From Candidatus Methylophosphatis haderslevensis (GTDB lineage Bacteria; Pseudomonadota; Gammaproteobacteria; Burkholderiales; Rhodocyclaceae), in NCBI GenBank assembly GCA_016711925.1, contig JADJSA010000001.1, forward strand, positions 496,001-560,000: a stretch of 64,000 bases of DNA, read 5' to 3'. The position numbers and the translations under genes are program-made. Under the pieces are notes generated by a model, which ran no database searches, was not told the origin of the DNA, and saw only the letters and a list, made by a program, of their open reading frames with translations. Shown piece by piece: positions 8,549 to 17,837 of this stretch. Within the stretch, counting starts at the first letter, position 1. Each line of letters opens with the position of its first letter.

Positions 8549-9388
8549 TCACTGCCCCTTCGCGCCGCGCTTGCCCGCCCAGCGCTGCAACAGGTTGATC
8601 GCGAGCAGCAGCACGAACGAGGTGACCAGCATGACCACGGCAATTGCGGTGGCACCGACGTAGTCGTATTGCTCGAGCTTGGTGATGATCAAAAGCGGCG
8701 TGATCTCCGAGACCATCGGTACGTTGCCGGCGATGAAGATGACAGAGCCGTACTCCCCGAGGGCGCGGGCGAAGGCCAGCGCGAAGCCGGTGGTCAGCGC
8801 CGGCAGGATGGCCGGCAGAATCACGCGCAGGAAGGTTTGCAGACGCGAAGCACCGAGGCTGGCGGCGGCCTCCTCGGCTTCGCGTTCGACATCCTCGAGC
8901 ACCGGTTGCACCGTGCGTACCACGAACGGCAGGCCGATGAAGGTCAGCGCGACCAGCACGCCCAGCGGCGTGAATGCCACCTTGATGCCCAGCGGTTCGA
9001 GAATCTGGCCGATCCAGCCGTTGCCGGCGTAGATGGCGGTAAGCGCCACGCCTGCCACCGCGGTCGGCAAGGCGAACGGCAGGTCCACCAGCGCATCGAT
9101 GACCTTCTTGCCAGGAAACGTATAGCGCACCAGCACCCAGGCGACGATCAGCCCGAACACCGCGTTGATCGCAGCGGCAAGCGCCGAGGCGCCGAACGAC
9201 AAGCGGTACGACGCGACCACCCGCGGCGAGGTCACCGTCTCCCAGAATGCCGGCCAGCTCAGCGACGCCGTCTTGATGAAGGCCGCCGAGAGCGGAATCA
9301 GAACGATCAGCCCGAGGTAGAGCAGCGTGCAGCCGAGCGCCAGGTTGAAGCCCGGCAGCACGCTGTGGCGGCGCAGCAGGAGCGGCAT
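8549..9388 (-). CDS. cysT: Sulfate ABC transporter permease CysT (CysU)
   Basis: A 279-residue permease starting at ATG 9388 ([14 protein letters not shown]). Hydrophobic segments and the coupling loop [19 protein letters not shown] identify it as the partner of CysW. It begins one base after the sbp stop codon, in the middle of the five-gene sulfate uptake operon. Confidence 0.94.
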   Translation of the reverse strand: MPLLLRRHSVLPGFNLALGCTLLYLGLIVLIPLSAAFIKTASLSWPAFWETVTSPRVVASYRLSFGASALAAAINAVFGLIVAWVLVRYTFPGKKVIDALVDLPFALPTAVAGVALTAIYAGNGWIGQILEPLGIKVAFTPLGVLVALTFIGLPFVVRTVQPVLEDVEREAEEAAASLGASRLQTFLRVILPAILPALTTGFALAFARALGEYGSVIFIAGNVPMVSEITPLLIITKLEQYDYVGATAIAVVMLVTSFVLLLAINLLQRWAGKRGAKGQ

Positions 9389-9389
9389 G

Positions 9390-10418
9390 CTATTTCCTCG
9401 CCACGTAGATTTGGTCGAACAGGCCGCCGTCGTCGAAGTGGACTTTCTGTGCCTTCTGCCAGCCGCCGAATACCTCGTCGATGGTGAACAACTGCAGCTG
9501 CTTGAATTCGGCCGCATGTTTTTTGACTACGCTGTCGAGGCGCGGCCGGAAGTAGTGCTTTGCGACGATCTCCTGCCCCTCCGGCGAATAGAGGAAATCG
9601 AGGTACGCCTGCGCGAGCTTGCGCGTGCCGCGCTTGTCGACCACCTTGTCGACCAGGCTCACCGGCGGCTCGGCCAGAATGCTGATGCTGGGGTAAACAA
9701 TGTCGAAGGCATCGCCGCCGAGTTCCTTCTTGATCAGCAGCACTTCGTTCTCGAAGGTGACCAGCACGTCGCCGATATTGCGCTGGGTGAACGTGGTTGT
9801 CGCCGCGCGCCCGCCGGCATCGAGGATCGGCACGTTCTTGAACAGCCGGGTGACGAAATCGCGTGCCTGCGCCGGGTCACCGCCTTTCTTCAGCACGTAG
9901 CCCCAGGCGCCCAGGTACGTATAGCGGCCGTTGCCCGATGTCTTGGGATTGGGCACGATCACCTGCACGGCGGGCTTGACCAGATCATCCCAGTCGCGAA
10001 TGGCCTTCGGATTGCCTTTTCGAACCAGGAACACCGTGGTCGAGGTGTAGGGCGCACTGCTGTTGGGCAGGCGCTTGGCCCAGTCGGCCGGCAGCAGCCC
10101 GCCGCGCGAGGCCAGCAGGTCGATGTCGTTCGACTGGTTCATGGTGACCACATCGGCTTCCAGCCCGTTGACCACCGACATCGCCTGCTTGCTCGATCCG
10201 GCATGCGACTGGTTGATGGTCACCGTCTCGCCGGTTCTGGCCTTCCAGGCAGCGGCAAAGGCGGGGTTGATGTCCTTGTAGAGTTCCCGCGTGACATCGT
10301 AGGAGACGTTGAGGAGGCTTTGCTGTGCCTGTGCCAGCGGCACCAGAAAAACCATCGAGAGAAGTACGAATATGCGTGCGAATGCGCGTGCGGATTTGCT
10401 GCGAAACCGGTGGGACAT
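9390..10418 (-). CDS. sbp: Periplasmic sulfate-binding protein (first copy)
   Basis: A 342-residue solute-binding protein. From ATG 10418 it has a signal peptide ending near LAQAQQ, then the family block LLNVSYDVTRELYKDINPAF. Other Sbp signatures are NQSHAGSSKQ, NPKTSGNGRYTYL and [14 protein letters not shown] near the C-terminus. It delivers sulfate (or thiosulfate) to CysTWA. It is a clear paralogue of the protein at 16699-17706. The promoter lies in the AT-rich stretch at 10505-10560. Confidence 0.94.
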   Translation of the reverse strand: MSHRFRSKSARAFARIFVLLSMVFLVPLAQAQQSLLNVSYDVTRELYKDINPAFAAAWKARTGETVTINQSHAGSSKQAMSVVNGLEADVVTMNQSNDIDLLASRGGLLPADWAKRLPNSSAPYTSTTVFLVRKGNPKAIRDWDDLVKPAVQVIVPNPKTSGNGRYTYLGAWGYVLKKGGDPAQARDFVTRLFKNVPILDAGGRAATTTFTQRNIGDVLVTFENEVLLIKKELGGDAFDIVYPSISILAEPPVSLVDKVVDKRGTRKLAQAYLDFLYSPEGQEIVAKHYFRPRLDSVVKKHAAEFKQLQLFTIDEVFGGWQKAQKVHFDDGGLFDQIYVARK

Positions 10419-10801
10419 GTCGTTTGCGCCTGTCTGAGTGGATCGGGATTGATCCGCCAGCGCCATCGCACCGCGGAGCAACGTCCGTCATTCTGGACAA
10501 ACGCGCTCATGCGGAAAAGTAATATTATTTTCTTTCGTTATGCCTCAGATACATATGCTGCGACCTCAGCGTTAGCGATGGCTTGAAAGGCGCATGGAAT
10601 GGCGATCTACAGCATGGCAGGGCTGCAATCGCCTGTTGATGCGGCTTGCGGCGGTGCATGCCCGCAGAACAAGGCTGTGCCTGCCTTCCAGACCGCCGGC
10701 CCGGGCAGCCGCGCGCCACGCCGCCGCGTGCGGCCGTCGGTTTGCGAGCCCATGCGCGAACCAGTCAGGCCGAAATCCGGCGGGCCGGCACGCCGGTCCG
10801 T
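10419..10801. other. Intergenic region between the desulfurase gene and the sulfate permease operon
   Basis: Bases 10505-10560 are AT-rich and, read on the minus strand, contain CATAACGAAAGAAAATAATA, a plausible CysB/promoter region for sbp. Bases from about 10590 to 10650 hold a copy of the dispersed GCATGGAATGGC repeat. The remaining GC-rich part up to 10801 shows no gene and no T-tailed terminator for the desulfurase transcript. Confidence 0.45.
10590..10650. repeat. Dispersed intergenic repeat, copy 1
   Basis: Contains CGCATGGAATGGCG (10591-10604), the arm shared with the copies near 27.5, 39.5, 41.9, 55.6 and 61.7 kb. A GATGCGGCTTGC sequence downstream (near 10638) resembles the closing arm. 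This copy is imperfect. Confidence 0.5.
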
Positions 10802-12778
10802 TCAGGGCACAACCACGCGCCGTGCATGACGCATGCGCCGCAACGCCGCGATCAGCGCATCGACTTCGGCGCAGGTGTTGTAGAAAGCCAGCGACGCGCG
10901 AACCGTCGCCTCCAGTCCGAACCGCCGCAGGATCGGCTGCGCGCAATGATGGCCGGCGCGTACCGCGATGCCTTCCTGGTTGAGCGCCTTGCCGACCTCC
11001 TCGGCCTCGAAGCCCTCGAGCACGAACGACAGCACGCTGGCCTTGTCGGCCGCGGTGCCGATCAGCCGCAGGCCGGGAACCTGCGTGATCAGGTCCGTCG
11101 CATAGCGCAGCAGGTAATGCTCGTATTCGGCGATACGCGCGATGCCGATCGAGCTGACATAATCGATCGCCGCGCCCAGCCCGACCGCATCGGCGATGTT
11201 GCCGGTACCGGCCTCGAAGCGGGTCGGTGCCGGGTGATACTCGGTGTGCTCGAAGGTGACGTCGCGAATCATGTTGCCACCACCCTGCCACGGCGGTGTC
11301 GCGTTGAGCAGCGCCTCCTTGCCATGCACGACGCCGATGCCGGTCGGCGCGAACAGCTTGTGGCCGGAGAAGACGAACCAGTCGCTGTCCAGATCCTGCA
11401 CATTGACCGGCATGTGCGAGACCGACTGTGCACCATCGACCAGCACCTTCGCGCCGGCCGCGTGGGCCATGGCCACCATCTGCCTGGCTGGCGTGACGGT
11501 CCCGAGCGCGTTCGAGACCTGGGTGAAGGCGACCAGTCTGGTCTTTGGCCCGAGCAGCTTGCCGTACTCGTCGAGCAGGATCTGCCCGCACTCATCGACC
11601 GGTGCGACGCGCAGCCGGGCGCCCTTTTCGCCGCACAACTGCTGCCACGGCACGATGTTGGCATGGTGCTCGAGATGGCTGACCACGATCTCGTCGCCCT
11701 CGACGATGTTCGCCCGGCCCCAGCTTTGCGCCACCAGATTGATACCCTCGGTCGTACCGCGCACGAAGATGACCTCGTTGGCCGACGCGGCGTTGAGGAA
11801 ACCACGCACCTTCTCGCGGGCCCCCTCGTAGGCATCGGTCGCCCGTGCCGCCAGTTCGTGCGCGGCGCGGTGGATGTTCGAGTTCTCGTGCTCGTAGAAA
11901 TAGGTCAGCCGGTCGATGACGGCACGCGGTTTCTGGGTCGTCGCCGCATTGTCGAACCAGATCAGCGGACGACCGTTGACGCGCTCCTGCAGAATCGGGA
12001 AATCGCGCCGGATAGCCAGCACGTCGAGGGGCGGCACGGCTGGCCCGAACCCTGCCGCGCCATCCGCAGAGCCCGGCACCGCCGGCGTACCCCGCAGCGG
12101 CGCCCGCGCGGCATCGACAAAGTAGTACGTGCTACCGGGCAGCGCATCGGGTCTGTCGATGGCCGGCGCCGTGAGCGGCGAGCCTGCGCCGGCCCGCGAG
12201 GCCGGCACGCCGAACTGGCTGATGCCCGGCATGGCGCTCAAGGCGTCGAGCTGGAACGGATCGGTCGCGCCAGGCAATGCAGACCCTCGCGACAACTCGG
12301 CTTCGCTGACAAGTGCGGCCGGCACGTCGAGCGCTGGCGCGTTCAGTGGCGAGGCTGCGCTCCCAGCTTGCGCCGGCGCGCTTTGAGCACTGGCAAGCGA
12401 AATCGGCACGCCGTGCGAGATACCGGCCAGCAGCGCGCGCAAGGTGCTTTCGTCCGGCATCGCAGACGCTGCCGCCAGTATGTCAGCCGCCGCCCGATGT
12501 GGATCGCCCCGCACTGACGACGGCACCGAGAGCGAAGGCACAACTGCCGGCGCCAGGGTAGACGGCAGGCCGGAGCCTGCCTGCAACCCGCTGCCGCTTA
12601 TCCCGCGCACACCACCCAGGCTCGATGGACTTCCGCCCGGCAGCGCGGAGAACAACTCGTTGACGAGTCGCTCCATCGCATCGATGTCCGGCAGCACGCC
12701 AGGGTCCGCCGGTCCCGGCAGGGACGGGGCGAATTCCGGCACGGCAGCAGCGTGGGTCGCAGGCTTACTTGTATTCAT
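10802..12778 (-). CDS. Cysteine desulfurase with long disordered encapsulin-targeting N-terminus
   Basis: A 658-residue protein. Residues 250-658 are a complete SufS-like (group II) desulfurase: PLP lysine in SGHKLFAPTG (K474), catalytic cysteine in RAGHHCAQP (C612), and the N-terminal block FDNAATTQKP. It takes sulfur from cysteine as enzyme persulfide, giving alanine. Residues 1-249 are an Ala/Pro/Ser/Gly-rich, probably disordered extension with short conserved-looking segments: MERLVNELFSALPG (35-48) and GSTYYFVDA (215-223). Such extensions load desulfurases into family 2A encapsulin shells. The start overlaps the encapsulin stop by 14 bases, coupling cargo and shell translation. A free SufS would be about 400-420 residues. 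Confidence 0.93.
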   Translation of the reverse strand: MNTSKPATHAAAVPEFAPSLPGPADPGVLPDIDAMERLVNELFSALPGGSPSSLGGVRGISGSGLQAGSGLPSTLAPAVVPSLSVPSSVRGDPHRAAADILAAASAMPDESTLRALLAGISHGVPISLASAQSAPAQAGSAASPLNAPALDVPAALVSEAELSRGSALPGATDPFQLDALSAMPGISQFGVPASRAGAGSPLTAPAIDRPDALPGSTYYFVDAARAPLRGTPAVPGSADGAAGFGPAVPPLDVLAIRRDFPILQERVNGRPLIWFDNAATTQKPRAVIDRLTYFYEHENSNIHRAAHELAARATDAYEGAREKVRGFLNAASANEVIFVRGTTEGINLVAQSWGRANIVEGDEIVVSHLEHHANIVPWQQLCGEKGARLRVAPVDECGQILLDEYGKLLGPKTRLVAFTQVSNALGTVTPARQMVAMAHAAGAKVLVDGAQSVSHMPVNVQDLDSDWFVFSGHKLFAPTGIGVVHGKEALLNATPPWQGGGNMIRDVTFEHTEYHPAPTRFEAGTGNIADAVGLGAAIDYVSSIGIARIAEYEHYLLRYATDLITQVPGLRLIGTAADKASVLSFVLEGFEAEEVGKALNQEGIAVRAGHHCAQPILRRFGLEATVRASLAFYNTCAEVDALIAALRRMRHARRVVVP

Positions 12779-13682
12779 GGTACTTGCCCACTTCGACGCC
12801 TTCGAGCACGCCGATCGCATCGGGTGTCAATACCGCCAGCGAGCAATAGAGCGAGATCAGGTAGGAGGCGATCGCCTTGTGGTTGATGCCCATGAAACGC
12901 ACCGACAGGCCGATGCTCTGCTCGCCCGGCAGGTTGGGCTGGTAGAGGCCGACCACTCCCTGACGCGATTCGCCGGTGCGCAGCAGCAGGATCTTGCTCT
13001 TGCCACCTTCGACCGCAATCTTGTCGGAAGGAACCAGCGGCAGGCCGCGCCAGGTCAGGAACTGCGAGCCGAACAGCGAGACCGTCGGCGGCGGAACCCC
13101 GCGCCGCGTACATTCGCGGCCGAAGGCGGCAATCGCCAGCGGGTGGGCGAGGAAGAATGCCGGTTCCTTCCATACCCGGGCGATCAGTTCGTCGAGATCG
13201 TCGGGCGTCGGCGCGCCGCTGCGCGTCTGCAGCGCCTGCGATTGCGCCACGTTGTTGAGCAGTCCGTATTCCTTGTTGTTGATGAGTTCCGACTCCTGGC
13301 GCTCCTTGATGATCTCGATGGTCAGCCGCAACTGTTCGCGGATCTGGTTGTGCGGGCTGCTGTAGAGGTCCGACACACGGGTATGCACGTCGACCACCGT
13401 GTTGACTGCGCTGAGCATGTACTCGCGGCCCCATTCTTCGTAATCGACGAAGGTTTGCGGCAGTTCCCGTTCGTCGCGTCCCGAGCAGTCGACCGTGACG
13501 CTCGCTTCATCCTTGACGCGGTTGACCCGGTAGATGCCGGCCTCGACCGGCACCCACTGCAGCAGGTGTACCAGCCAGCGTGGCGAGATTGCCGCCAGCA
13601 TCGGCACCGTCTTGGTGGCATTGGCAAGGGTTCTTGCGGCGACGTCGCCAAGGGCTGTGGGGTGATCCATGAGTGCTGCCAT
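12765..13682 (-). CDS. Family 2A encapsulin shell protein (SrpI-like)
   Basis: A 305-residue HK97-fold nanocompartment shell protein. I recognise the family by DVAARTLANATKTVP, ISPRWLVHLLQWVPVEAGIY, FVDYEEWGREY and the C-terminal block VRFMGINHKAIASYLISLYC. ATG 13682 follows an AGGGAG...AGGAAG ribosome-binding region; upstream ATG 13730 would add 16 residues not typical of the family. There is no cyclic-nucleotide-binding insert, so it is 2A rather than 2B. It self-assembles into an icosahedral shell that packages the desulfurase encoded next. In characterised relatives the locus responds to sulfur starvation and the shell can hold sulfur. It lies 31 bases after the acetyltransferase gene. 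Confidence 0.93.
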   Translation of the reverse strand: MAALMDHPTALGDVAARTLANATKTVPMLAAISPRWLVHLLQWVPVEAGIYRVNRVKDEASVTVDCSGRDERELPQTFVDYEEWGREYMLSAVNTVVDVHTRVSDLYSSPHNQIREQLRLTIEIIKERQESELINNKEYGLLNNVAQSQALQTRSGAPTPDDLDELIARVWKEPAFFLAHPLAIAAFGRECTRRGVPPPTVSLFGSQFLTWRGLPLVPSDKIAVEGGKSKILLLRTGESRQGVVGLYQPNLPGEQSIGLSVRFMGINHKAIASYLISLYCSLAVLTPDAIGVLEGVEVGKYHEYK

Positions 13683-13713
13683 TTCTTCCTGCTCCCTGAA
13701 GGTGTTGAAAAGT

Positions 13714-14667
13714 TCAAATGCCGCTGCCATCGACGATCAATTCGTCGAGGGCGCTGGCCTGCGAGACGTTGCTGAACGGCGGCACGCTGCGGGTCAGCCA
13801 GACGTTGCCGCCGATGGTCGAGCCGCGGCCGATGGTGACGCGGCCGAGAATCGTCGCCCCTGCGTAAATGACGACGTCGTCTTCGACGATGGGATGGCGC
13901 GCCTCGCCCTTGACCAGCGCGCCGCCGGGATCGGCGTGGAAACGCTTGGCGCCCAGCGTGACTGCCTGATAGAGCCTGACGTGATCGCCCAGCACTGCCG
14001 TCTCGCCGATGACGACGCCGGTGCCATGGTCGATGAAGAAGCGCTCGCCGATGTGCGCGCCGGGATGGATGTCGATGCCGGTGGCCGAGTGCGCCAGTTC
14101 CGAGACCATCCGTGCCACCAGCGGCGCGCCCAGACAATGCAGGGCGTGCGCAAGCCGGTAATGGGTGATCGCGGTGATGCCCGGATAGCACACCAGCACC
14201 TCGTCGATGGTGCGCGCCGCCGGATCGCCCTCGAAGGCTGCGACGAGGTCGCTCTCGAGCTGGCTGCGAACCTTGGGAAGATACTGGGCAAATGCGTGGG
14301 TGACGTAAATCGCGCGTTCGCGATCGACATCGCTCAGCCGATCGAGACCGGAGGAAAACTGGAACTCGCGCGTCAACTGCTCATGCAGCAAACGCAGATT
14401 GACCTCCAGCGTGTGGCCCACAAAGTAGTCGACCCCTGCGTCGGTGAGATCGGGCGAGCCCAGACGGTTGGGGAACAGCGCGGCGCTCACGCCGTCGACG
14501 ATGCCGGCCAGCGCCTTGCGCGACGGCAATCTGGGCGGACGATCGCCCCGGCTGCGCGCCTCGAGGGACTTCACCCGCAGGGTGCGCAACTCGGCGACGA
14601 TCGCATCGATTGGCCAAGGCGCGGCGTTGCGCGGGACGGCGGACACGTCCTTGCGGGCGGACTTCAT
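13714..14667 (-). CDS. Serine O-acetyltransferase (EpsC/CysE type)
   Basis: A 317-residue enzyme making O-acetylserine from serine and acetyl-CoA, the carbon acceptor for sulfide. It has the helical N-terminal SAT domain followed by a left-handed beta-helix of hexapeptide repeats: [19 protein letters not shown] with catalytic His/Asp residues, then [19 protein letters not shown]. The protein ends in ...VDGSGI; a C-terminal isoleucine is the element by which SAT docks into the CysK active site, so a cysteine synthase complex with the upstream CysK is likely. ATG 14667 overlaps the cysK stop (ATGA). Confidence 0.93.
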   Translation of the reverse strand: MKSARKDVSAVPRNAAPWPIDAIVAELRTLRVKSLEARSRGDRPPRLPSRKALAGIVDGVSAALFPNRLGSPDLTDAGVDYFVGHTLEVNLRLLHEQLTREFQFSSGLDRLSDVDRERAIYVTHAFAQYLPKVRSQLESDLVAAFEGDPAARTIDEVLVCYPGITAITHYRLAHALHCLGAPLVARMVSELAHSATGIDIHPGAHIGERFFIDHGTGVVIGETAVLGDHVRLYQAVTLGAKRFHADPGGALVKGEARHPIVEDDVVIYAGATILGRVTIGRGSTIGGNVWLTRSVPPFSNVSQASALDELIVDGSGI

Positions 14668-15647
14668 GCCGCGACCGCCAGACCGCTGGCATCGAACACG
14701 CCTTCGAACAGGATCGAACTCAGATAGCGCTCGCCCGAGTCGGGCAGGATGACAACGATGGTCTTGCCGGCATTGTCGGGCCGCCGGGCGAGCCGCACAG
14801 CCACGGCTGCCGCAGCCCCGCAGGAAATACCGGAGAGAATGCCTTCCTCGCGCGTGAGCCGTTGCGCAAAGCGGATCGCCTCGTCGTTGCTCACCTGCTC
14901 CACCGCATCGACCAGCGACAGATCGAGCACCTCGGGCACGAAGCCGGCACCGATGCCCTGGATCTTGTGCGGCGCGGGCTTGAGCGGCTCTCCGGCCAAC
15001 TGCTGTGTCAGCACCGGACTGGCTGCAGGCTCGACCGCCACCGAGTGGATCGCCTTGCTGCGCGCATGCTTGATGTACCGCGAGACGCCGGTGATGGTGC
15101 CGCCGGTGCCGACACCCGAGACGAGAATGTCGATCGAGCCGTCGGTGTCCTCCCAGATTTCCGGTCCGGTCGTCCGTTCGTGAATCGCCGGATTGGCCGG
15201 GTTCCTGAATTGCTGGAGCAGGACGTAGCGCGACGGATCGGCGGCCGCGATCTCCTCGGCCTTGGCCACCGCGCCCGCCATGCCCCGGGCGCCTTCGGTC
15301 AGCACCAGCTTCGCCCCATACGCGATCAGCAGCTTGCGCCGTTCCAGACTCATGGTCTCCGGCATGGTCAGGGTCAACGGTATGCCGCGGGCTGCCGCGA
15401 CGAAGGCCAACGCGATACCGGTGTTGCCGCTGGTGGGTTCGATAATCGCCTTTCCGGGTCCGAGCAGGCCGCGTTGCTCGGCATCGCGGATCATCGCGGC
15501 ACCGATACGGCATTTCACCGAGTATGCCGGATTGCGGCCCTCGATCTTTGCCAGCACGGTTGCCTGAGCGCCTTCGGTGATTCTGTTCAGCCGCACCAGC
15601 GGCGTGCGGCCAATCGAGAGAGAATTGTCTGCGTACCCATTTGTCAT
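14664..15647 (-). CDS. cysK: Cysteine synthase A (O-acetylserine sulfhydrylase)
   Basis: A 327-residue PLP enzyme that makes cysteine from O-acetylserine and sulfide. PLP lysine is K45 in [11 protein letters not shown], the variant with Cys after Lys also seen in E. coli CysK. PTSGNTG binds substrate and GTGGTITG binds PLP phosphate. ATG 15647 follows GAGGCAGAC, and the long upstream open frame is non-coding. It is the first gene of the cysK-SAT-encapsulin-desulfurase operon. A second copy of the family lies at 22967-23899. Confidence 0.94.
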   Translation of the reverse strand: MTNGYADNSLSIGRTPLVRLNRITEGAQATVLAKIEGRNPAYSVKCRIGAAMIRDAEQRGLLGPGKAIIEPTSGNTGIALAFVAAARGIPLTLTMPETMSLERRKLLIAYGAKLVLTEGARGMAGAVAKAEEIAAADPSRYVLLQQFRNPANPAIHERTTGPEIWEDTDGSIDILVSGVGTGGTITGVSRYIKHARSKAIHSVAVEPAASPVLTQQLAGEPLKPAPHKIQGIGAGFVPEVLDLSLVDAVEQVSNDEAIRFAQRLTREEGILSGISCGAAAAVAVRLARRPDNAGKTIVVILPDSGERYLSSILFEGVFDASGLAVAA

Positions 15648-15786
15648 GTCTGCCTCGCAAATGTCGAACCGTTCGGCGTTGAAAGCCCGGCGATCGAGTG
15701 TGGGACGCCTGCGATCGCCGACTGGCCGTGCGGCACGGGCGTCCCGGCCTCGATCGGGCCACCCCCTGGCCAGGATCGTGTCGGCC

Positions 15787-16659
15787 TCACAGCGGGCGGG
15801 CGCACGGCTGCAGCCGGAGAAACGTGCCTGCCTGCCCTGCGCCGCGAACCGGCCAGCCCGAAATTGGATCGGCGGCGGCCGGAACCGGCTGAACGCCAGG
15901 CACATCGAACGCCCAGCCCTGCAGGAAATCGGCCCCGCCCAGTTGCGCGAGCGAGGCCTGCGCCGGCGTTTCGATGCGCTTGACAATCACCCTTGCACCG
16001 CGCGGCGCAGCCCGCGCCACGAGTTGACTCAACGCATCGGCCGAGGCCAGATTGCGCACGTCGACCTTCACAAAGTCGGGCTGAAACCGGCTCAGCAACC
16101 CCGAAGCCTGATTGGCCGACGCGAGGTTGATCGCCACCCGATAGCCGTTGCGGCGGTAGTTCTGCATTACGCAACTCAGCAGCGCCAGATTCTGCGTCAG
16201 CACCTCTGGCGACTCGATGACGATTCGCGACGACGGTATTGCCAGCGAATCGAGTACCGAACGAAAAGTCCGGCCGTGATCTTCCTGCACGGCCAGCATC
16301 AGCCGCCCATGCACATTCAGGAACAGACTGCCTTGAGCCGGCCGTCGCACGAAATAGCGAATCGCGTGGATGGTGCGGCAGGCGCGGTCCAGTTCGACCA
16401 GTTGATCGTCGGTCGCGGCGTGGGAAAAAAGTGACCACGGCGACAGGCCGTGGTCGGCCTCGTCATGACTGCGGATGAACGCCTCGTGACCCACGATGCG
16501 GCGCGTCTTCGCTTCCCGCACCGTCTGGAACGCCGAAGCGAGGCTCAGACCGAGAAACCGGCCGACCACTTCACCGCGGTGGTCGCGCCACAGGTCCGCG
16601 CCCGGCCGCTGGCCACGGCTCAGGGAATCGACGAATTCCTTCAGCGGATCGTCTGTCAT
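15787..16659 (-). CDS. Degenerate EAL-domain protein
   Basis: A 290-residue cytoplasmic protein with an EAL (cyclic di-GMP phosphodiesterase) fold. E59 (in EAF rather than EAL), N115, E149, the KxD pair at 198-200, E230 and Q247-G248 are in the expected order. The DD pair of the DDFG loop, needed to bind catalytic metals, is replaced by ASANQ at 180-184. It is therefore probably not an active phosphodiesterase but could bind c-di-GMP or a protein partner. It sits between the second sulfate-binding protein (40 bases upstream) and cysK, all in one direction. The link to sulfur is by position only. Confidence 0.75.
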   Translation of the reverse strand: MTDDPLKEFVDSLSRGQRPGADLWRDHRGEVVGRFLGLSLASAFQTVREAKTRRIVGHEAFIRSHDEADHGLSPWSLFSHAATDDQLVELDRACRTIHAIRYFVRRPAQGSLFLNVHGRLMLAVQEDHGRTFRSVLDSLAIPSSRIVIESPEVLTQNLALLSCVMQNYRRNGYRVAINLASANQASGLLSRFQPDFVKVDVRNLASADALSQLVARAAPRGARVIVKRIETPAQASLAQLGGADFLQGWAFDVPGVQPVPAAADPISGWPVRGAGQAGTFLRLQPCARPL

Positions 16660-16698
16660 CGCGGCGATACCGTTGTTGTGCGCGGCGCCATTGCTTGT

Positions 16699-17706
16699 TC
16701 ACCGGCCGCCCGGCTGGAAGATCTGGTCGAACACGCCGCCATCGACGAAGTGCGTCTTTTGCGCCTTCTGCCACCCGCCAAAGACCTCGTCGATGGTAAA
16801 CAGGCTCACTTTCGCGAAGCTTTTCGCATACTTCGCGGCAATCTTGCCGTCGCGCGGGCGGTAGTGGTGCTTGCCGGCGATTTCCTGTCCTTCCTCGCTG
16901 TAAAGGTAGTTCAGGTAGTCCTCGGCCAGCTTGCGCGTGCCGTGCTTGTCGGCCACCTTGTCGACCACCGCAACCGGCGGCTCGGCAAGTATGGAAAGTG
17001 TCGGCGTCACGATCTCGAATTTGTCGGGGCCGAGTTCCTTCACGGCGAGGTAGGCCTCGTTCTCCCAGGAAATGAAGACGTCGCCGATGCCCCGTTCGGT
17101 GAATGTCGTCGTGGCACCACGCGCGCCGGAATCGAGCACGGCGACATTCCTGTAAAGGCGCGCGACGAAGTCTTTCGCTTTGGCCTCGTCGTTGCCGTTC
17201 TTCTTCAGTGCATAGCCCCAGGCGGCGAGATAGTTCCAGCGCGCGCCGCCAGAGGTCTTCGGGTTTGGCGTAACGACCGAGACGCCCGGCCTGACCAGAT
17301 CGTCCCAGTCCTTGACGGCTTTCGGATTGCCCTTGCGCACGACGAACACGATCGTCGACGTGTACGGCGAGCTGTTGTAGGGCAGGCGCTTCTGCCAGTT
17401 CGCGGGCAGATAGCCCTTCTCGGCGATGGCATCGATATCGTAGGCAAGGGCCAGCGTCACGACGTCTGCCTCCAGTCCGTCGATTACCGCCCTCGCCTGC
17501 TTGCCGGAGCCGCCGTGCGACTGCCTCACCACGACCTCGCCGCCGCCCTTGGCCTTTGCCTGTCTGGCGAAGGCGGCGTTGAAATCCTGGTACAACTCGC
17601 GCGTCGGATCGTAGGAAACGTTAAGAATCGAAACTTCGGCCCGGACCGATTGAATGGGGATTGCGGCGGCAAACAGCGCTGCGAGCAAAGCATTCTTGAA
17701 CTGCAC
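16699..17706 (-). CDS. Periplasmic sulfate-binding protein (second copy)
   Basis: A 335-residue paralogue of the Sbp at 9390-10418, sharing [43 protein letters not shown] and [17 protein letters not shown] 17706 is chosen because GGAGGT lies seven bases upstream and it gives a good signal peptide ([21 protein letters not shown]). No permease genes adjoin it, so it must share CysTWA or act as a higher-affinity or starvation-specific receptor. A perfect palindrome lies about 75 bases upstream. Confidence 0.93.
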   Translation of the reverse strand: MQFKNALLAALFAAAIPIQSVRAEVSILNVSYDPTRELYQDFNAAFARQAKAKGGGEVVVRQSHGGSGKQARAVIDGLEADVVTLALAYDIDAIAEKGYLPANWQKRLPYNSSPYTSTIVFVVRKGNPKAVKDWDDLVRPGVSVVTPNPKTSGGARWNYLAAWGYALKKNGNDEAKAKDFVARLYRNVAVLDSGARGATTTFTERGIGDVFISWENEAYLAVKELGPDKFEIVTPTLSILAEPPVAVVDKVADKHGTRKLAEDYLNYLYSEEGQEIAGKHHYRPRDGKIAAKYAKSFAKVSLFTIDEVFGGWQKAQKTHFVDGGVFDQIFQPGGR

Positions 17707-17778
17707 GACGACCTCCAGGCTGGCATATGAACAAGCAACTGGAGCGCAGTGTAGGGAACCCGGCAAACCCGAGGAAAT

Positions 17779-17800
17779 GATAAGAACGCAGGTTCTTATC
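17779..17800. promoter_or_regulatory. Palindrome GATAAGAAC-GCAG-GTTCTTATC upstream of second sbp
   Basis: A perfect 9-bp inverted repeat with a 4-bp spacer between srkA and sbp2, about 75 bases before the sbp2 GTG. It is probably an operator or a leader hairpin. No known consensus is matched with confidence; a CysB-dependent site is one possibility. Confidence 0.5.
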
Positions 17801-17837
17801 CGTCTGTCGCATTAGCCGGCGGACGTGGGGATCGAGT

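Noticed and set aside
12765..13730. Phage major capsid protein
   Set aside because: The HK97-type shell is of the family 2A encapsulin kind, with a desulfurase cargo gene and no phage genes nearby.
15787..16659. Active c-di-GMP phosphodiesterase
   Set aside because: The metal-binding DD pair is missing, so catalysis is unlikely even though the fold is EAL.
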